DNA of 53,394 nt from an uncultured Collinsella sp. GTDB lineage: Bacteria > Actinomycetota > Coriobacteriia > Coriobacteriales > Coriobacteriaceae. Under the pieces are notes generated by a model. That model was not told where the DNA came from and did no database searches. It saw nothing but the letters and a program-made list of their open reading frames with translations. The stretch is taken from contig UQPY01000005.1 in the NCBI GenBank assembly GCA_900542965.1, positions 1 through 53,394 of the forward strand, in the 5' to 3' direction. Positions 25,501-32,799 of this stretch are shown in pieces; the stretch's first letter is position 1, and every line of letters begins with the position of its first letter. Both the position numbers and the translations under genes were made by a program.

Positions 25501-26607
25501 ATGCGCACAGCAAACACGCATAAAAACATGGCACGCTGCGCTGCTACGGCAACCCTCGCTTGTGTTTTGGGCTTGGGCCTCGCGGCTCCTGCCTACGCCG
25601 ATACCGCATCCGACCTTGCCGCTGCTCGTACGAAGCTCGAGCAGATCGGTACCCAAACCCAGCAGATTTATGACGAGCTCGCCACGCAGACGCAGGCGCT
25701 CGACCAGACCGCTGGCGAGATCACGCAAAAGCAGCAGGAGATTGCCGATGGCCAGGCCAAGCTCTCGACCTATGTTGCCGGCGAGTACAAGACCGGTGGC
25801 CTGAGCTTGCTTCAGGTTCTGACTGGTGTCGACGACCTTGGCGATATGCTCAACCGCCTGTTCTACTATGGCAAGGTGTCCGATAAGCAGGCTCAGACCA
25901 TTCAGGAAGTCAAGGAGCTTAAGCAGCAGCTCACCGATAAGCAGGCCGAGCAGGAAAAGAACGTCGCTGCCACGCAAAAGAAGGTCGACGAGCTCAACGC
26001 TCAGCAGGCTGAGGCCCAGAGCGTTGTAAACTCCCTCGACTCGCAGCTGCAGGCTGAGCTTGCCGCCGAGGCTGAGGCTAATGCCGCGCTGCAGGCTGGT
26101 ATCAATGCCAGCACTGCCGAGAAGGCCACGGTCAACAACGAGACTGCTGGTACGACCGAGAACAACGATGGCAACAAGGGTGGCGGCTCGAACCAGCCCA
26201 CTCCCGCTCCCACGCCGCAGCCAACCCCCGCTCCGGCTCCCGCTCCGGCTCCCACGCCGCAGCCTTCGAGCCCGTCTGTTGAAGGCGGCACCGTTGTGTC
26301 GCGCGCCTACAGCAAACTCGGTTGCGCGTATTCCTGGGGCGGCATTGGACCGAACAGCTTTGACTGCTCCGGCTTTGTGAGCTACTGCCTCACCGGCCGT
26401 TATTGCCGCCTGGGCACTACCGGCACCTTTATGGGCTGGACCCGTGTGTCCGATCCTCAGCCGGGTGATGTCGTGGTTAACTCGTACCACACCGGCATTT
26501 ACATCGGTGGCGGTCAGATGATCCATGCTTCCGACTACAATACGGGCGTTATCATCAGCTCAGTTGCAGCCGGCATGAACAACAACTACATCTTCGTGCG
26601 CTACTAA
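25501..26607 (+). CDS. Secreted NlpC/P60 peptidoglycan hydrolase
   Basis: A 368-residue exported cell-wall endopeptidase. A signal peptide ends near Ala33 (LAAPAYA then DTAS). A long Gln/Glu/Ala-rich coiled coil (about 36-215) resembles the PcsB/CwlO type, and a Pro-Ala-Thr-Gln linker (about 230-258) separates it from the NlpC/P60 domain. Catalytic residues are Cys289 (FDCSGF), His330 (YHTGIYIG) and His342 (MIHAS). CwlO-type enzymes are usually held in check by FtsEX; no such genes are in this window. The ATG at 25501 has gaaaggaag upstream. Confidence 0.95.
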   Translation: MRTANTHKNMARCAATATLACVLGLGLAAPAYADTASDLAAARTKLEQIGTQTQQIYDELATQTQALDQTAGEITQKQQEIADGQAKLSTYVAGEYKTGGLSLLQVLTGVDDLGDMLNRLFYYGKVSDKQAQTIQEVKELKQQLTDKQAEQEKNVAATQKKVDELNAQQAEAQSVVNSLDSQLQAELAAEAEANAALQAGINASTAEKATVNNETAGTTENNDGNKGGGSNQPTPAPTPQPTPAPAPAPAPTPQPSSPSVEGGTVVSRAYSKLGCAYSWGGIGPNSFDCSGFVSYCLTGRYCRLGTTGTFMGWTRVSDPQPGDVVVNSYHTGIYIGGGQMIHASDYNTGVIISSVAAGMNNNYIFVRY

Positions 26608-26631
26608 GCTTTTTTAACAGCGAACGAATGT

Positions 26632-26661
26632 GGACCTCGCGGCTTTCGGGCTGCGGGGTCC
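26632..26661 (+). terminator. Terminator-like hairpin after the NlpC/P60 gene
   Basis: GGACCTCGCGGC pairs with GCTGCGGGGTCC (two G-T pairs) around a six-base loop, 25 bases after the stop codon. Only ATTACTTT follows rather than a clean T-run, so efficiency is uncertain. Confidence 0.6.
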
Positions 26662-26697
26662 ATTACTTTGGATGCAGTGTCATTTTTTTGTGTGGCA

Positions 26698-26755
26698 GTC
26701 TATCTAGTTTTCAATACTAGATAGACCTCGCACAGAGCGGCAAGATGGCTATAAT
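26698..26755 (+). promoter_or_regulatory. Perfect palindrome and -10 box upstream of degV
   Basis: An 11-base perfect inverted repeat, GTCTATCTAGT (26698-26708) and ACTAGATAGAC (26716-26726), encloses 7 bases. A consensus TATAAT (26750-26755) follows, but no good -35 lies at 17 bases; the palindrome ends 23 bases before the -10. The arrangement suggests an activator or repressor site. The segment ATCTAGTTTTCAATAC inside it recurs in front of the DUF1836 regulator gene. Confidence 0.6.
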
Positions 26756-26784
26756 TATTGAGGAACAACTAGAAAGGACCCTCT

Positions 26785-27651
26785 ATGAGCTGGGCGCTTA
26801 TTTCTGATTCGAGCTGTAACCTCCGCGATTGGCAACCAACCGCACCTCATACAACCTATGCATTTGCACCCCTCAAGATCCGAGTGGGGGAGCGTGAGTT
26901 TGTCGATGATTTGTCACTCGATGTCCACGAGCTCAATTGTGCCGTACAGGCGGAGTCGAGCGCCTCTTCGAGCGCTTGCCCCAGCGTAGGGGAGTGGGCC
27001 GAGCTCTTTAAGCTAGCCGATAAGACAATCTGTATGCCCATCTCCGAGGGTGTTTCGGGCAGCTACAACGCCGCCGCCACGGCACGCGATATGGTCCTTG
27101 CCGAGGACCCCGATCGTCAAATCCATCTCGTCAACTCACGTGCCGCTGGAGGCAAGATGGACCTGATCTTCTTGCTGTTTGATCGCTATCTTGCAAGCAA
27201 TCCGGATGTTTCCTTTGATGATGCTTGCAGCTATTTTGATGCCCTAGAGCAAAACAGCAAGATCCTCTTTAGCCTGTGCAACTACCAGAACCTCGCGAAG
27301 GCCGGACGAATCCCTAAGGCCGCCGGCGTCATTGCCAACAAGCTCAATATCCGCATTTTGGGCACCGCGAGCGAAGCAGGCGAGATCGAGCTCGTCGGGC
27401 ACACGCGCGGTGAAAAGAAGATGCTCAACAAGATTATCGACACCATGGAAGCGGAGGGTTTTACCGGCGGCGAGGTCGTTATCGACCATGTCGAGAATGA
27501 GGCAGGCGCCCAAGCACTTGCCAGCCGAATTGTGGAGCGCTGGCCAGGCTCCAAGACTATCATCATGCCCTGCAACGGCCTGGATTCCTATTACGCCGAG
27601 ATGCACGGCCTCATCATCGGCTACGGCATGGGCGTAGCTTCGGGCAAATAA
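26785..27651 (+). CDS. DegV family fatty-acid-binding protein
   Basis: A 288-residue DegV/FakB-type protein. Family members bind a fatty acid and present it to the kinase FakA for phospholipid synthesis. The N-terminal motif is ISDSSCNL, the conserved loop SEGVSGSYNAA lies near 90-100, and a C-terminal GYGMGVASG closes the fold. No fakA gene is nearby. It is convergent with the DUF1836 regulator gene, which carries a shared upstream motif. The ATG at 26785 follows gaaagga. Confidence 0.93.
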   Translation: MSWALISDSSCNLRDWQPTAPHTTYAFAPLKIRVGEREFVDDLSLDVHELNCAVQAESSASSSACPSVGEWAELFKLADKTICMPISEGVSGSYNAAATARDMVLAEDPDRQIHLVNSRAAGGKMDLIFLLFDRYLASNPDVSFDDACSYFDALEQNSKILFSLCNYQNLAKAGRIPKAAGVIANKLNIRILGTASEAGEIELVGHTRGEKKMLNKIIDTMEAEGFTGGEVVIDHVENEAGAQALASRIVERWPGSKTIIMPCNGLDSYYAEMHGLIIGYGMGVASGK

Positions 27652-27670
27652 CGTCCAACCAAGCAAAAAT

Positions 27671-27715
27671 ACGGGCGGGACAAAGCGACAGATGGCTCTT
27701 TGTCCCGCCCGTTTT
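27671..27715. terminator. Bidirectional terminator between degV and the DUF1836 gene
   Basis: A 15-base perfect stem, ACGGGCGGGACAAAG (27671-27685) with its complement (27698-27712), has a 12-base loop. It is followed by TTT on the plus strand and preceded by a run of five A residues (T on the minus strand). It lies between two convergent stop codons. Confidence 0.93.
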
Positions 27716-27724
27716 ATACTTCGG

Positions 27725-28336
27725 CTAGCTATTAAACCCGTTGAACTTGAGATAGCTCATCAAGTAAGCCTTCGAAACAAAGGATGAAACCGCGCTGCGC
27801 ACAAGCAGCGACTCACGCGTTACCTGATGCGCCGTATCGGGAACCGGCGTCTGCTCGACGGAAAACGACGAACGAATCGATGCCTCGAGCTGATCGACCA
27901 CATAATCGAAGGCCGTCGGGGCATCGTAGCTCAAACGCTGAATGTTAAAGAGTGCCTGCACCGCAGCAATAGGTAGCACCTGCTTAAAGAGGCAGATAGT
28001 GATCAGGCGGGCAATCTGCTCACGGCCATATTGCTTTTTGACCGGAGCAGGCACCAGGCCGACCTTCACGTAGTTATTGATCATCGATGGCGTAATGACA
28101 GGTTGCTCAACGCAAATGGACAGCGGCTCCATCCACAGCGCAACATACTCAATGACCTGGTCGCGGTAGAGCGTCACATTGGGCAACTGGTTATAGCGCG
28201 GCAGACTCAACGTATTGAGTTTACGCACGATTTCGGACTGAATAAATGCATCGGGCAGCACAGTGGGCTGAATATCCTCAGGCTTAATACTGACCGACGA
28301 ATCGGACATCGGAATAACGTGTTTAACGTGGTTCAT
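27725..28336 (-). CDS. DUF1836 domain regulator (MerR-like)
   Basis: A 203-residue protein matching DUF1836, a family with a MerR-like helix-turn-helix. The segment ITPSMINNYVKVGLVPAP then KKQYGREQIARLITICLFK is the typical winged-helix half. A helical C-terminus follows. The start at 28336 is set by ggagg in the leader; a longer frame extends back into the intergenic region. Function is unknown; the shared motif in front of this gene and degV suggests it may control itself and degV (inference). Confidence 0.88.
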   Translation of the reverse strand: MNHVKHVIPMSDSSVSIKPEDIQPTVLPDAFIQSEIVRKLNTLSLPRYNQLPNVTLYRDQVIEYVALWMEPLSICVEQPVITPSMINNYVKVGLVPAPVKKQYGREQIARLITICLFKQVLPIAAVQALFNIQRLSYDAPTAFDYVVDQLEASIRSSFSVEQTPVPDTAHQVTRESLLVRSAVSSFVSKAYLMSYLKFNGFNS

Positions 28337-28375
28337 AAAGGTCCTCCGTTCATTTTCTATATTGTATTCTAGGTA

Positions 28376-28391
28376 ATCTAGTTTTGCATAC
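28376..28391. promoter_or_regulatory. Second copy of the degV-upstream motif, before the DUF1836 gene
   Basis: ATCTAGTTTTGCATAC here matches 14 of 16 bases of 26702-26717 upstream of degV. It lies 40 bases upstream of the DUF1836 start, next to CTAGGTAATCTAG and a minus-strand TACAAT -10. Confidence 0.5.
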
Positions 28392-28408
28392 CACATAGCC
28401 GGCAAGTA

Positions 28409-28450
28409 AAAGTGGTTGGACAACACATTGATGCATCGTCCAACCACTTT
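28409..28450 (-). terminator. Terminator of trxB
   Basis: A 13-base perfect stem, AAAGTGGTTGGAC (28409-28421) with GTCCAACCACTTT (28438-28450), and a 16-base loop, about 40 bases after the trxB stop. On the minus strand TTTTACTT follows. Confidence 0.8.
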
Positions 28451-28490
28451 GTTTAAAGATAGCAACCTTACATAAGATATATTATCGTAC

Positions 28491-29429
28491 TTATGCGCGA
28501 AGGAAAGCGTATGCGCTGGTTGCCGCTATGGCTCCATCAGAAACGGCGGTCACAACCTGGCGTAAGCGCTTGGAACGGGTGTCGCCAGCGGCAAATAGAC
28601 CAGGTGTACGGGTGGCCATCGAATCGTCGGTGACAATGCCGCCGTCGGGAGCCAGGTCGACTAGATGCTCAACAAGCTCGGTATGGGGCTGCGTCCCCGT
28701 AAAAACAAAGATGCCGAATGAGCCGGGCTCAAATGACTCGGTATGAGTTTCCCCGGATGCATTATCCTTAAAGGTGATCGTCGTTGGCATGGCTTCGCCC
28801 GATAGCTCCACAATACTAGTTTGGTACCTAACTGTAATATTATCCTTTTCGAGTACTTTCTGAACAACACCACCAGGCGCACGGAACTGATCGCGACGCA
28901 GCACGATGGTCACGCTGCTGGCAATGTCGGCCAGGAACAGCGCCTCCTCGCATGCCGAATTGCCGCCTCCGATAACAAAGACCCGCTTGCCACGGAAGAA
29001 CATGCCGTCACACGTCGCGCAATACGAAACGCCACGACCGCGATACGTATCCTCGCCTGCGAAACCTGCCGGACGCGGCGTGGCACCCATGCAAGCGATA
29101 ACGCTCGAGGCCAGCGTATCGCCCATATCGTGATGCACCGTAAACAACGCTGCATCGGCATCGTAATCGATACCCGTAACCATGCTCCATGTAACCTGTG
29201 CTCCCAGGCCCTCTGCATGCTGCTGAAAACGCTCGCCGAGTTCGGCGCCACTCAGGAGCGGGAAACCCGGATAGTTCTCGACCTCATTGGTTGTGGCGAT
29301 CTGCCCTCCCGACATGCCCTGCTCAATCACGGTCGTCGTCAGGTTGGCACGCGCAGCATAAATGGCGGCAGCATAGCCCGCGGGGCCGCCACCGATAATC
29401 GCAACATCGATCGGCTTATCGGTAGTCAT
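28491..29429 (-). CDS. trxB: Thioredoxin reductase
   Basis: A 312-residue FAD protein that reduces thioredoxin. The FAD motif GGGPAG is at 13-18, the redox pair is Cys137-Ala-Thr-Cys140 (SYCATCDG), and the second nucleotide motif is GGGNSACEEA. The C-terminal FAD motif is LFAAGDTRSK. In the NADPH site the usual HRRxxxR reads LRRDQFR, so the first His is replaced by Leu; the effect on cofactor preference is unknown. The start at 29429 has aaagga upstream. No thioredoxin gene is next to it. It is divergent from the glycosyltransferase gene. Confidence 0.95.
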   Translation of the reverse strand: MTTDKPIDVAIIGGGPAGYAAAIYAARANLTTTVIEQGMSGGQIATTNEVENYPGFPLLSGAELGERFQQHAEGLGAQVTWSMVTGIDYDADAALFTVHHDMGDTLASSVIACMGATPRPAGFAGEDTYRGRGVSYCATCDGMFFRGKRVFVIGGGNSACEEALFLADIASSVTIVLRRDQFRAPGGVVQKVLEKDNITVRYQTSIVELSGEAMPTTITFKDNASGETHTESFEPGSFGIFVFTGTQPHTELVEHLVDLAPDGGIVTDDSMATRTPGLFAAGDTRSKRLRQVVTAVSDGAIAATSAYAFLRA

Positions 29430-29547
29430 GAAGCGTCCTTTCGTCGAAACGTTGTCGTTCTTTGCGCTCATACCCAAATTTACGTGAACGTGACACTCAT
29501 GCACTACAATGATAAATCCATGTTACAACGTCGAAGGGGAGTTATCG

Positions 29548-30849
29548 ATGGATCAGACGCAGACGAGCGACGACGCTCCCCTGCTTACGCTCAGCACTCC
29601 CCAATCGAAGAAAACCACGCTCTCGGCTCAGCAAAAACCTCTCGTGACCATCGTGCACGCCTCGGTCGGCTCGGGCCACAAGGCCGCCGCAAATGCGATT
29701 GCGCAGGCATTCGACCTCATCCGCGGCAACAATGGCATCCCCGAGGATGTTGAGATTGAAGTACTCGATATCCTTGATTTTGGACGTATTAAATTCGACG
29801 GCAATAAAACCGCGGCTTCTTTTACGGGAGCCACGCGCCCCATTTACGACCTGACCTGGCGATATACGCTTACGGGACATCTGCTCTGGGGCGGCGGCAC
29901 AGCATGGTCGCGAATTATGTTCCCCGCCTTCAACGAATATATTCGTAGCCGCAGGCCCATAGCCGTGGTCGCAACGCACATCACAGCAGCCAATGTCGCC
30001 GTGGGCGCCCGCGTAATTACGGGTATCGATTATCCGGTCATCTGCGTGCCAACCGACTACGAAGTCGAGGGCTGGTGGCCCCACAAGGACACCGATTTAT
30101 TCTGTGTTGCCAACGAATTTATGGCCGAAACGCTACGTCCGCGCAAGGTGCCCGAGACAAAGATTCGCATTACCGGCATTCCTATTCGCGCCGGATTCGA
30201 CACGGATTACAATCGCGAGGAAGAGCTAGCCAAGTTCAACCTCCCCACCGACAAGACCGTCGTGCTGGTAATGGCCGGCGCCAGTTTGCCTCAACCGTAC
30301 GTTCGCTTTCGCGCGGCGATGGACCACACACTCCCCTTCCTGCGCAGCTTCGAGGACATGCACTTCGTCTTTTTGCCGGGCAAGGACGCCGAATACGCCG
30401 CCCGCCTCAAGACACTCTTCGATGCCATGAAGCTCGAAAATGTCACGGTGCTGGACTATGTCGACGACATGGCGGCCCTCATGCACGGCTGCGACCTGGC
30501 AATTCTCAAATCGGGCGGACTCACCGTCACCGAGTGCCTATGCGCACATCTGCCGATGATCCTGCTGGGCAAGTCCTATGGCCAGGAAAAGGCCAACACC
30601 ACCATGCTCACCGGCATGGGCGCCAGCATGCATGTCACCACCGCACGAGAGCTCATCGTAACGTTGCGTCATCTCCACGATCATCCTGAGTCGCTCAAGG
30701 CACTGCTCATCAACGGCGCAGTACTTCGCCGTCCCCACGCAGCCGAAGACATAGCCATCGCAACCATGGAGCTTGCAGGCAAACCCCAAAAGCGCAAAAG
30801 AGCCTTCTGCCGCTTCTACTGGGGCGGAAAACCCGCGCATATCCGCTAG
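29548..30849 (+). CDS. MGDG-synthase-type diacylglycerol glycosyltransferase
   Basis: A 433-residue GT28 (MurG/UgtP-like) glycosyltransferase. The N-terminal monogalactosyldiacylglycerol-synthase domain shows HASVGSGHKAAANAIAQAF. The C-terminal domain has the nucleotide-sugar binding region ILKSGGLTVTECLCAHLP. Such enzymes add glucose or galactose to diacylglycerol, making glycolipids and teichoic-acid anchors. The ATG at 29548 follows aagggga. The sugar donor cannot be told from sequence. It stands alone and ends before a palindrome-terminator-palindrome array. Confidence 0.9.
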   Translation: MDQTQTSDDAPLLTLSTPQSKKTTLSAQQKPLVTIVHASVGSGHKAAANAIAQAFDLIRGNNGIPEDVEIEVLDILDFGRIKFDGNKTAASFTGATRPIYDLTWRYTLTGHLLWGGGTAWSRIMFPAFNEYIRSRRPIAVVATHITAANVAVGARVITGIDYPVICVPTDYEVEGWWPHKDTDLFCVANEFMAETLRPRKVPETKIRITGIPIRAGFDTDYNREEELAKFNLPTDKTVVLVMAGASLPQPYVRFRAAMDHTLPFLRSFEDMHFVFLPGKDAEYAARLKTLFDAMKLENVTVLDYVDDMAALMHGCDLAILKSGGLTVTECLCAHLPMILLGKSYGQEKANTTMLTGMGASMHVTTARELIVTLRHLHDHPESLKALLINGAVLRRPHAAEDIAIATMELAGKPQKRKRAFCRFYWGGKPAHIR

Positions 30850-30862
30850 CATCTTAACGGCC

Positions 30863-30966
30863 GCTGCTCGGCGGGAGCCGCCCATATATCATTCCATGCT
30901 CAAACATTCTCGCTGCGCTGCGAAACTGCGCGTGGAACGATATATGGGCGGCTCCCGCCGAGCAGC
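30863..30966. repeat. Palindromic element A (28-base arms, conserved core)
   Basis: Arms 30863-30890 and 30939-30966 are perfect complements (28 bases), then after one A/C mismatch TTCCA/TGGAA continues the stem. The 48-base interior contains ATGCTCAAACATTCTCGC and CTGCGAAACTGCGCG. The same interior occurs in reverse orientation at 31149-31205. It lies 14 bases after the glycosyltransferase stop. Confidence 0.9.
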
Positions 30967-31046
30967 TGCGTTTACGTACTAGCAGTTACGCCAGATTCCC
31001 CACCACTAGAACCTGCAAAGGCGAAACCGGAAAATATAAATACAGT

Positions 31047-31089
31047 AAGCCGATGCGACAAAGGAGGCGTCCCTTTATCGCATCGGCTT
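31047..31089. terminator. Bidirectional terminator between convergent genes
   Basis: A 12-base perfect stem AAGCCGATGCGA/TCGCATCGGCTT (31047-31058, 31078-31089) with an inner AAAGG/CCTTT stem. It is centred between the plus-strand glycosyltransferase and minus-strand dut, and between palindromes A and B. Confidence 0.85.
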
Positions 31090-31125
31090 TCTAGAAAAGT
31101 AAATATTGTTTCAAGCGAATAGCCG

Positions 31126-31228
31126 CCCGCCCGGAGCTTACCTATATCGTTCCACGCGCAGTTTCGCAGCGAGCGAAGCGACGCGAGAATGTTTGAGCAT
31201 GGAATGATATAGGTAAGCTCCGGGCGGG
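31126..31228. repeat. Palindromic element B (23-base arms, same core inverted)
   Basis: Arms 31126-31148 and 31206-31228 are perfect 23-base complements but differ in sequence from those of element A except near the TATATC end. The 57-base interior, read on the minus strand, matches element A for 23 bases at one end and 22 at the other. It differs by an extra 9 bases in the middle. The G/A mismatch next to the arms is kept in both. Confidence 0.9.
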
Positions 31229-31243
31229 AGGGATACGAGCGCC

Positions 31244-31687
31244 CTAGGCGACGCCGCTGGAGCCGAAGCCTCCTTTGCCTCGGTCGGTTTCGTCTAGTTC
31301 TTCTACTTCTGTGAGATTGACCGTAGGGACTTCTTGGATGACAAGTTGAGCTATGCGGTCGCCTTTGTTGATTTGGATGTCGTTGGTGGGATCCAGGTTG
31401 ATGAGGATAACCTTGAGTTCTCCTCGGTAGTGGGCGTCGATGAGGCCCGGCGTGTTGACTATAGACAGGCCCTGCTTGATGGCCAAGCCGCTGCGGGGCT
31501 GGACGAAGCCGGCGTAGCCATCGGGCAGGGCGATGGCCAGCCCCGTAGAGACCAGACGGCGTTCGAAGGGCTTCAGGACGCAGTCTTCGTTGGAGCGTAG
31601 ATCCAAGCCGGCATCGGTGGGATGGGCGTATTTGGGAAGCTCGACGGTGGGGTCGAGACGCTTTATGTTGACGGTAATGTTGGACAT
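31244..31687 (-). CDS. dut: dUTP diphosphatase
   Basis: Dut hydrolyses dUTP to dUMP, keeping uracil out of DNA. The 147-residue trimeric-type protein has all five motifs, including DAGLDLRS, PRSGLA, NTPGLIDAHYRGELKV, DRIAQLV and the C-terminal GKGGFGSSGV arm. It follows nrdR after 4 bases, a joint nucleotide-metabolism unit. The ATG at 31687 has aaggtga upstream. Confidence 0.97.
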   Translation of the reverse strand: MSNITVNIKRLDPTVELPKYAHPTDAGLDLRSNEDCVLKPFERRLVSTGLAIALPDGYAGFVQPRSGLAIKQGLSIVNTPGLIDAHYRGELKVILINLDPTNDIQINKGDRIAQLVIQEVPTVNLTEVEELDETDRGKGGFGSSGVA

Positions 31688-31691
31688 GGAA

Positions 31692-32135
31692 TCACCTTAG
31701 CTTGTCGAGCTCTTGCAGAAATTCATCGACGTCTTTGAAATCGCGGTAGACCGAGGCAAAACGGATGTACGCAACTTTGTCGATCTTGGACAAGCGCTTG
31801 AGCACCATGTCACCCAACTCATGGGACGTGACGGCCGTCAGCGTGCGAGAGCGAAGCTCGACCTCGATGTCATCGATAATCTCATTGAGCTTCTTAGTGT
31901 CGATATCGCGCTTGATGGTGGCGCGCATCAAGCCGACGAGCAGCTTATTGCGATCGAACCGCTGCTTGGTTCCGTCTGACTTAATGACCTCGATTGGGTC
32001 TTCGCATCGCTCGAACGTTGTAAAGCGATAGTTACACGAGCAACATTCGCGACGGCGCTTAATGGTGTTATTTGACTCCTGCATACGGGAATCAACGACG
32101 CGGGTATGTGCCTTGCCGCATTTGGGACAGCGCAT
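31692..32135 (-). CDS. nrdR: Ribonucleotide reductase repressor NrdR
   Basis: NrdR is a zinc-ribbon, ATP-cone repressor of ribonucleotide reductase genes. The 147-residue product begins MRCPKCGKAHTRVVDSRM with zinc cysteines at 3 and 6 and the second pair in ECCSCNYRFTTFER. The ATP-cone follows (VIKSDGTKQRFDRNKL). The start codon lies in the arm of a 12-base inverted repeat, which could control translation. No NrdR box was recognised in the window. Confidence 0.96.
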   Translation of the reverse strand: MRCPKCGKAHTRVVDSRMQESNNTIKRRRECCSCNYRFTTFERCEDPIEVIKSDGTKQRFDRNKLLVGLMRATIKRDIDTKKLNEIIDDIEVELRSRTLTAVTSHELGDMVLKRLSKIDKVAYIRFASVYRDFKDVDEFLQELDKLR

Positions 32136-32173
32136 GGTACCTCCTCTTAAACGATAACAAGGGTACCATGCGC
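32130..32173 (-). promoter_or_regulatory. Inverted repeat covering the nrdR start codon
   Basis: GCGCATGGTACC (32130-32141) and GGTACCATGCGC (32162-32173) are perfect 12-base complements with a 20-base loop. In the nrdR mRNA one arm includes the AUG and the end of the gaggagg ribosome site, so the folded form should hide the start. It lies 13 bases after the LysM gene stop. It may also serve as a weak terminator for that gene. Confidence 0.65.
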
Positions 32174-32186
32174 AGCGCGATAATGA

Positions 32187-32639
32187 TTACGAACGAGCAG
32201 GAACCTTAAGATGCGCACCGGCGGCGAGCGAACCATGCTCCAGATGATTGACGCTACGGATCATGTCGGAAGTCTCTTGCGTGGAAAGGCCTTCGATTGG
32301 ATATTCTTCGGCAAGCGACCAAAGAGAATCGCCAGGCTGAACGCGAATGGTCTCGTAGGTAATGTTGGAAACGGACTCGGCATACGCGGCGTGACGAGCG
32401 CTAAAGACCGACATAGCGAGGACAAAGAAGAGCGTAAGCGCAACGGCGACGGCGACAATCGTCGGAACCTTCAGGGCAACGCGGGCCGGCGCGACTACAG
32501 CCTGCTGATTGCGCGCAGGCTTTACGGTCAAAGGCTGAAAGCCGGAGCGGCCACCCTGAACAACCGTAAAAGTGGGTTCTGCAGGCGTCTCGAGCTTAAG
32601 GGCGAGGTTTCCCTGGACCATATTCGTTACGTTCATCAT
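32187..32639 (-). CDS. LysM membrane protein, YneA-like (SOS)
   Basis: A 150-residue protein. A cytoplasmic N-terminus of about 57 residues is followed by one membrane segment (about 58-80, ending before ARHAAYA) and an extracytoplasmic LysM domain (about 96-148: VQPGDSLWSLAEEY, VNHLEHGSLAAGAHLKVP). It is divergent from lexA, with SOS boxes in its promoter. This matches the position and design of YneA/DivS, small LysM-bearing SOS proteins that stop cell division. The N-terminal part is longer than in B. subtilis YneA. ATG at 32636 is an alternative start. Confidence 0.82.
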   Translation of the reverse strand: MMNVTNMVQGNLALKLETPAEPTFTVVQGGRSGFQPLTVKPARNQQAVVAPARVALKVPTIVAVAVALTLFFVLAMSVFSARHAAYAESVSNITYETIRVQPGDSLWSLAEEYPIEGLSTQETSDMIRSVNHLEHGSLAAGAHLKVPARS

Positions 32640-32707
32640 GTTCTCCTCTCGCGTGTTTTGCTGAGAACAGTTTTATCAAGCCGCGCGGACAAAAATGTCT
32701 AGCGCGA

Positions 32708-32719
32708 GAACGAATGTTC
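32708..32719. promoter_or_regulatory. SOS box 1 (lexA-LysM intergenic)
   Basis: GAAC-GAAT-GTTC, an exact match to GAACN4GTTC, the LexA operator of Gram-positive bacteria. Confidence 0.88.
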
Positions 32720-32724
32720 GGTTA

Positions 32725-32754
32725 TTATTATCTTCGAACAGTTGTTCCTGTCAA
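32725..32754 (-). promoter_or_regulatory. Promoter of the LysM gene with SOS box 2 in its spacer
   Basis: On the minus strand TTGACA (32749-32754) and TAATAA (32725-32730) are 18 bases apart. An exact SOS box GAAC-AGTT-GTTC (32736-32747) lies inside this spacer, so LexA binding should block transcription directly. Confidence 0.75.
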
Positions 32755-32763
32755 GCAAAATTC

Positions 32764-32775
32764 GAACATTTGTTT
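32764..32775. promoter_or_regulatory. SOS box 3 (near-consensus), before lexA
   Basis: GAAC-ATTT-GTTT, one base off the GAACN4GTTC consensus, 25 bases upstream of the lexA start. Confidence 0.75.
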
Positions 32776-32799
32776 GACATGGGTAGAGAGGATGCCCTG

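Noticed and set aside
32774..32779. TTGACA near lexA as its -35 box
   Set aside because: It lies only 20 bases before the start codon, too close for a promoter with a leader.
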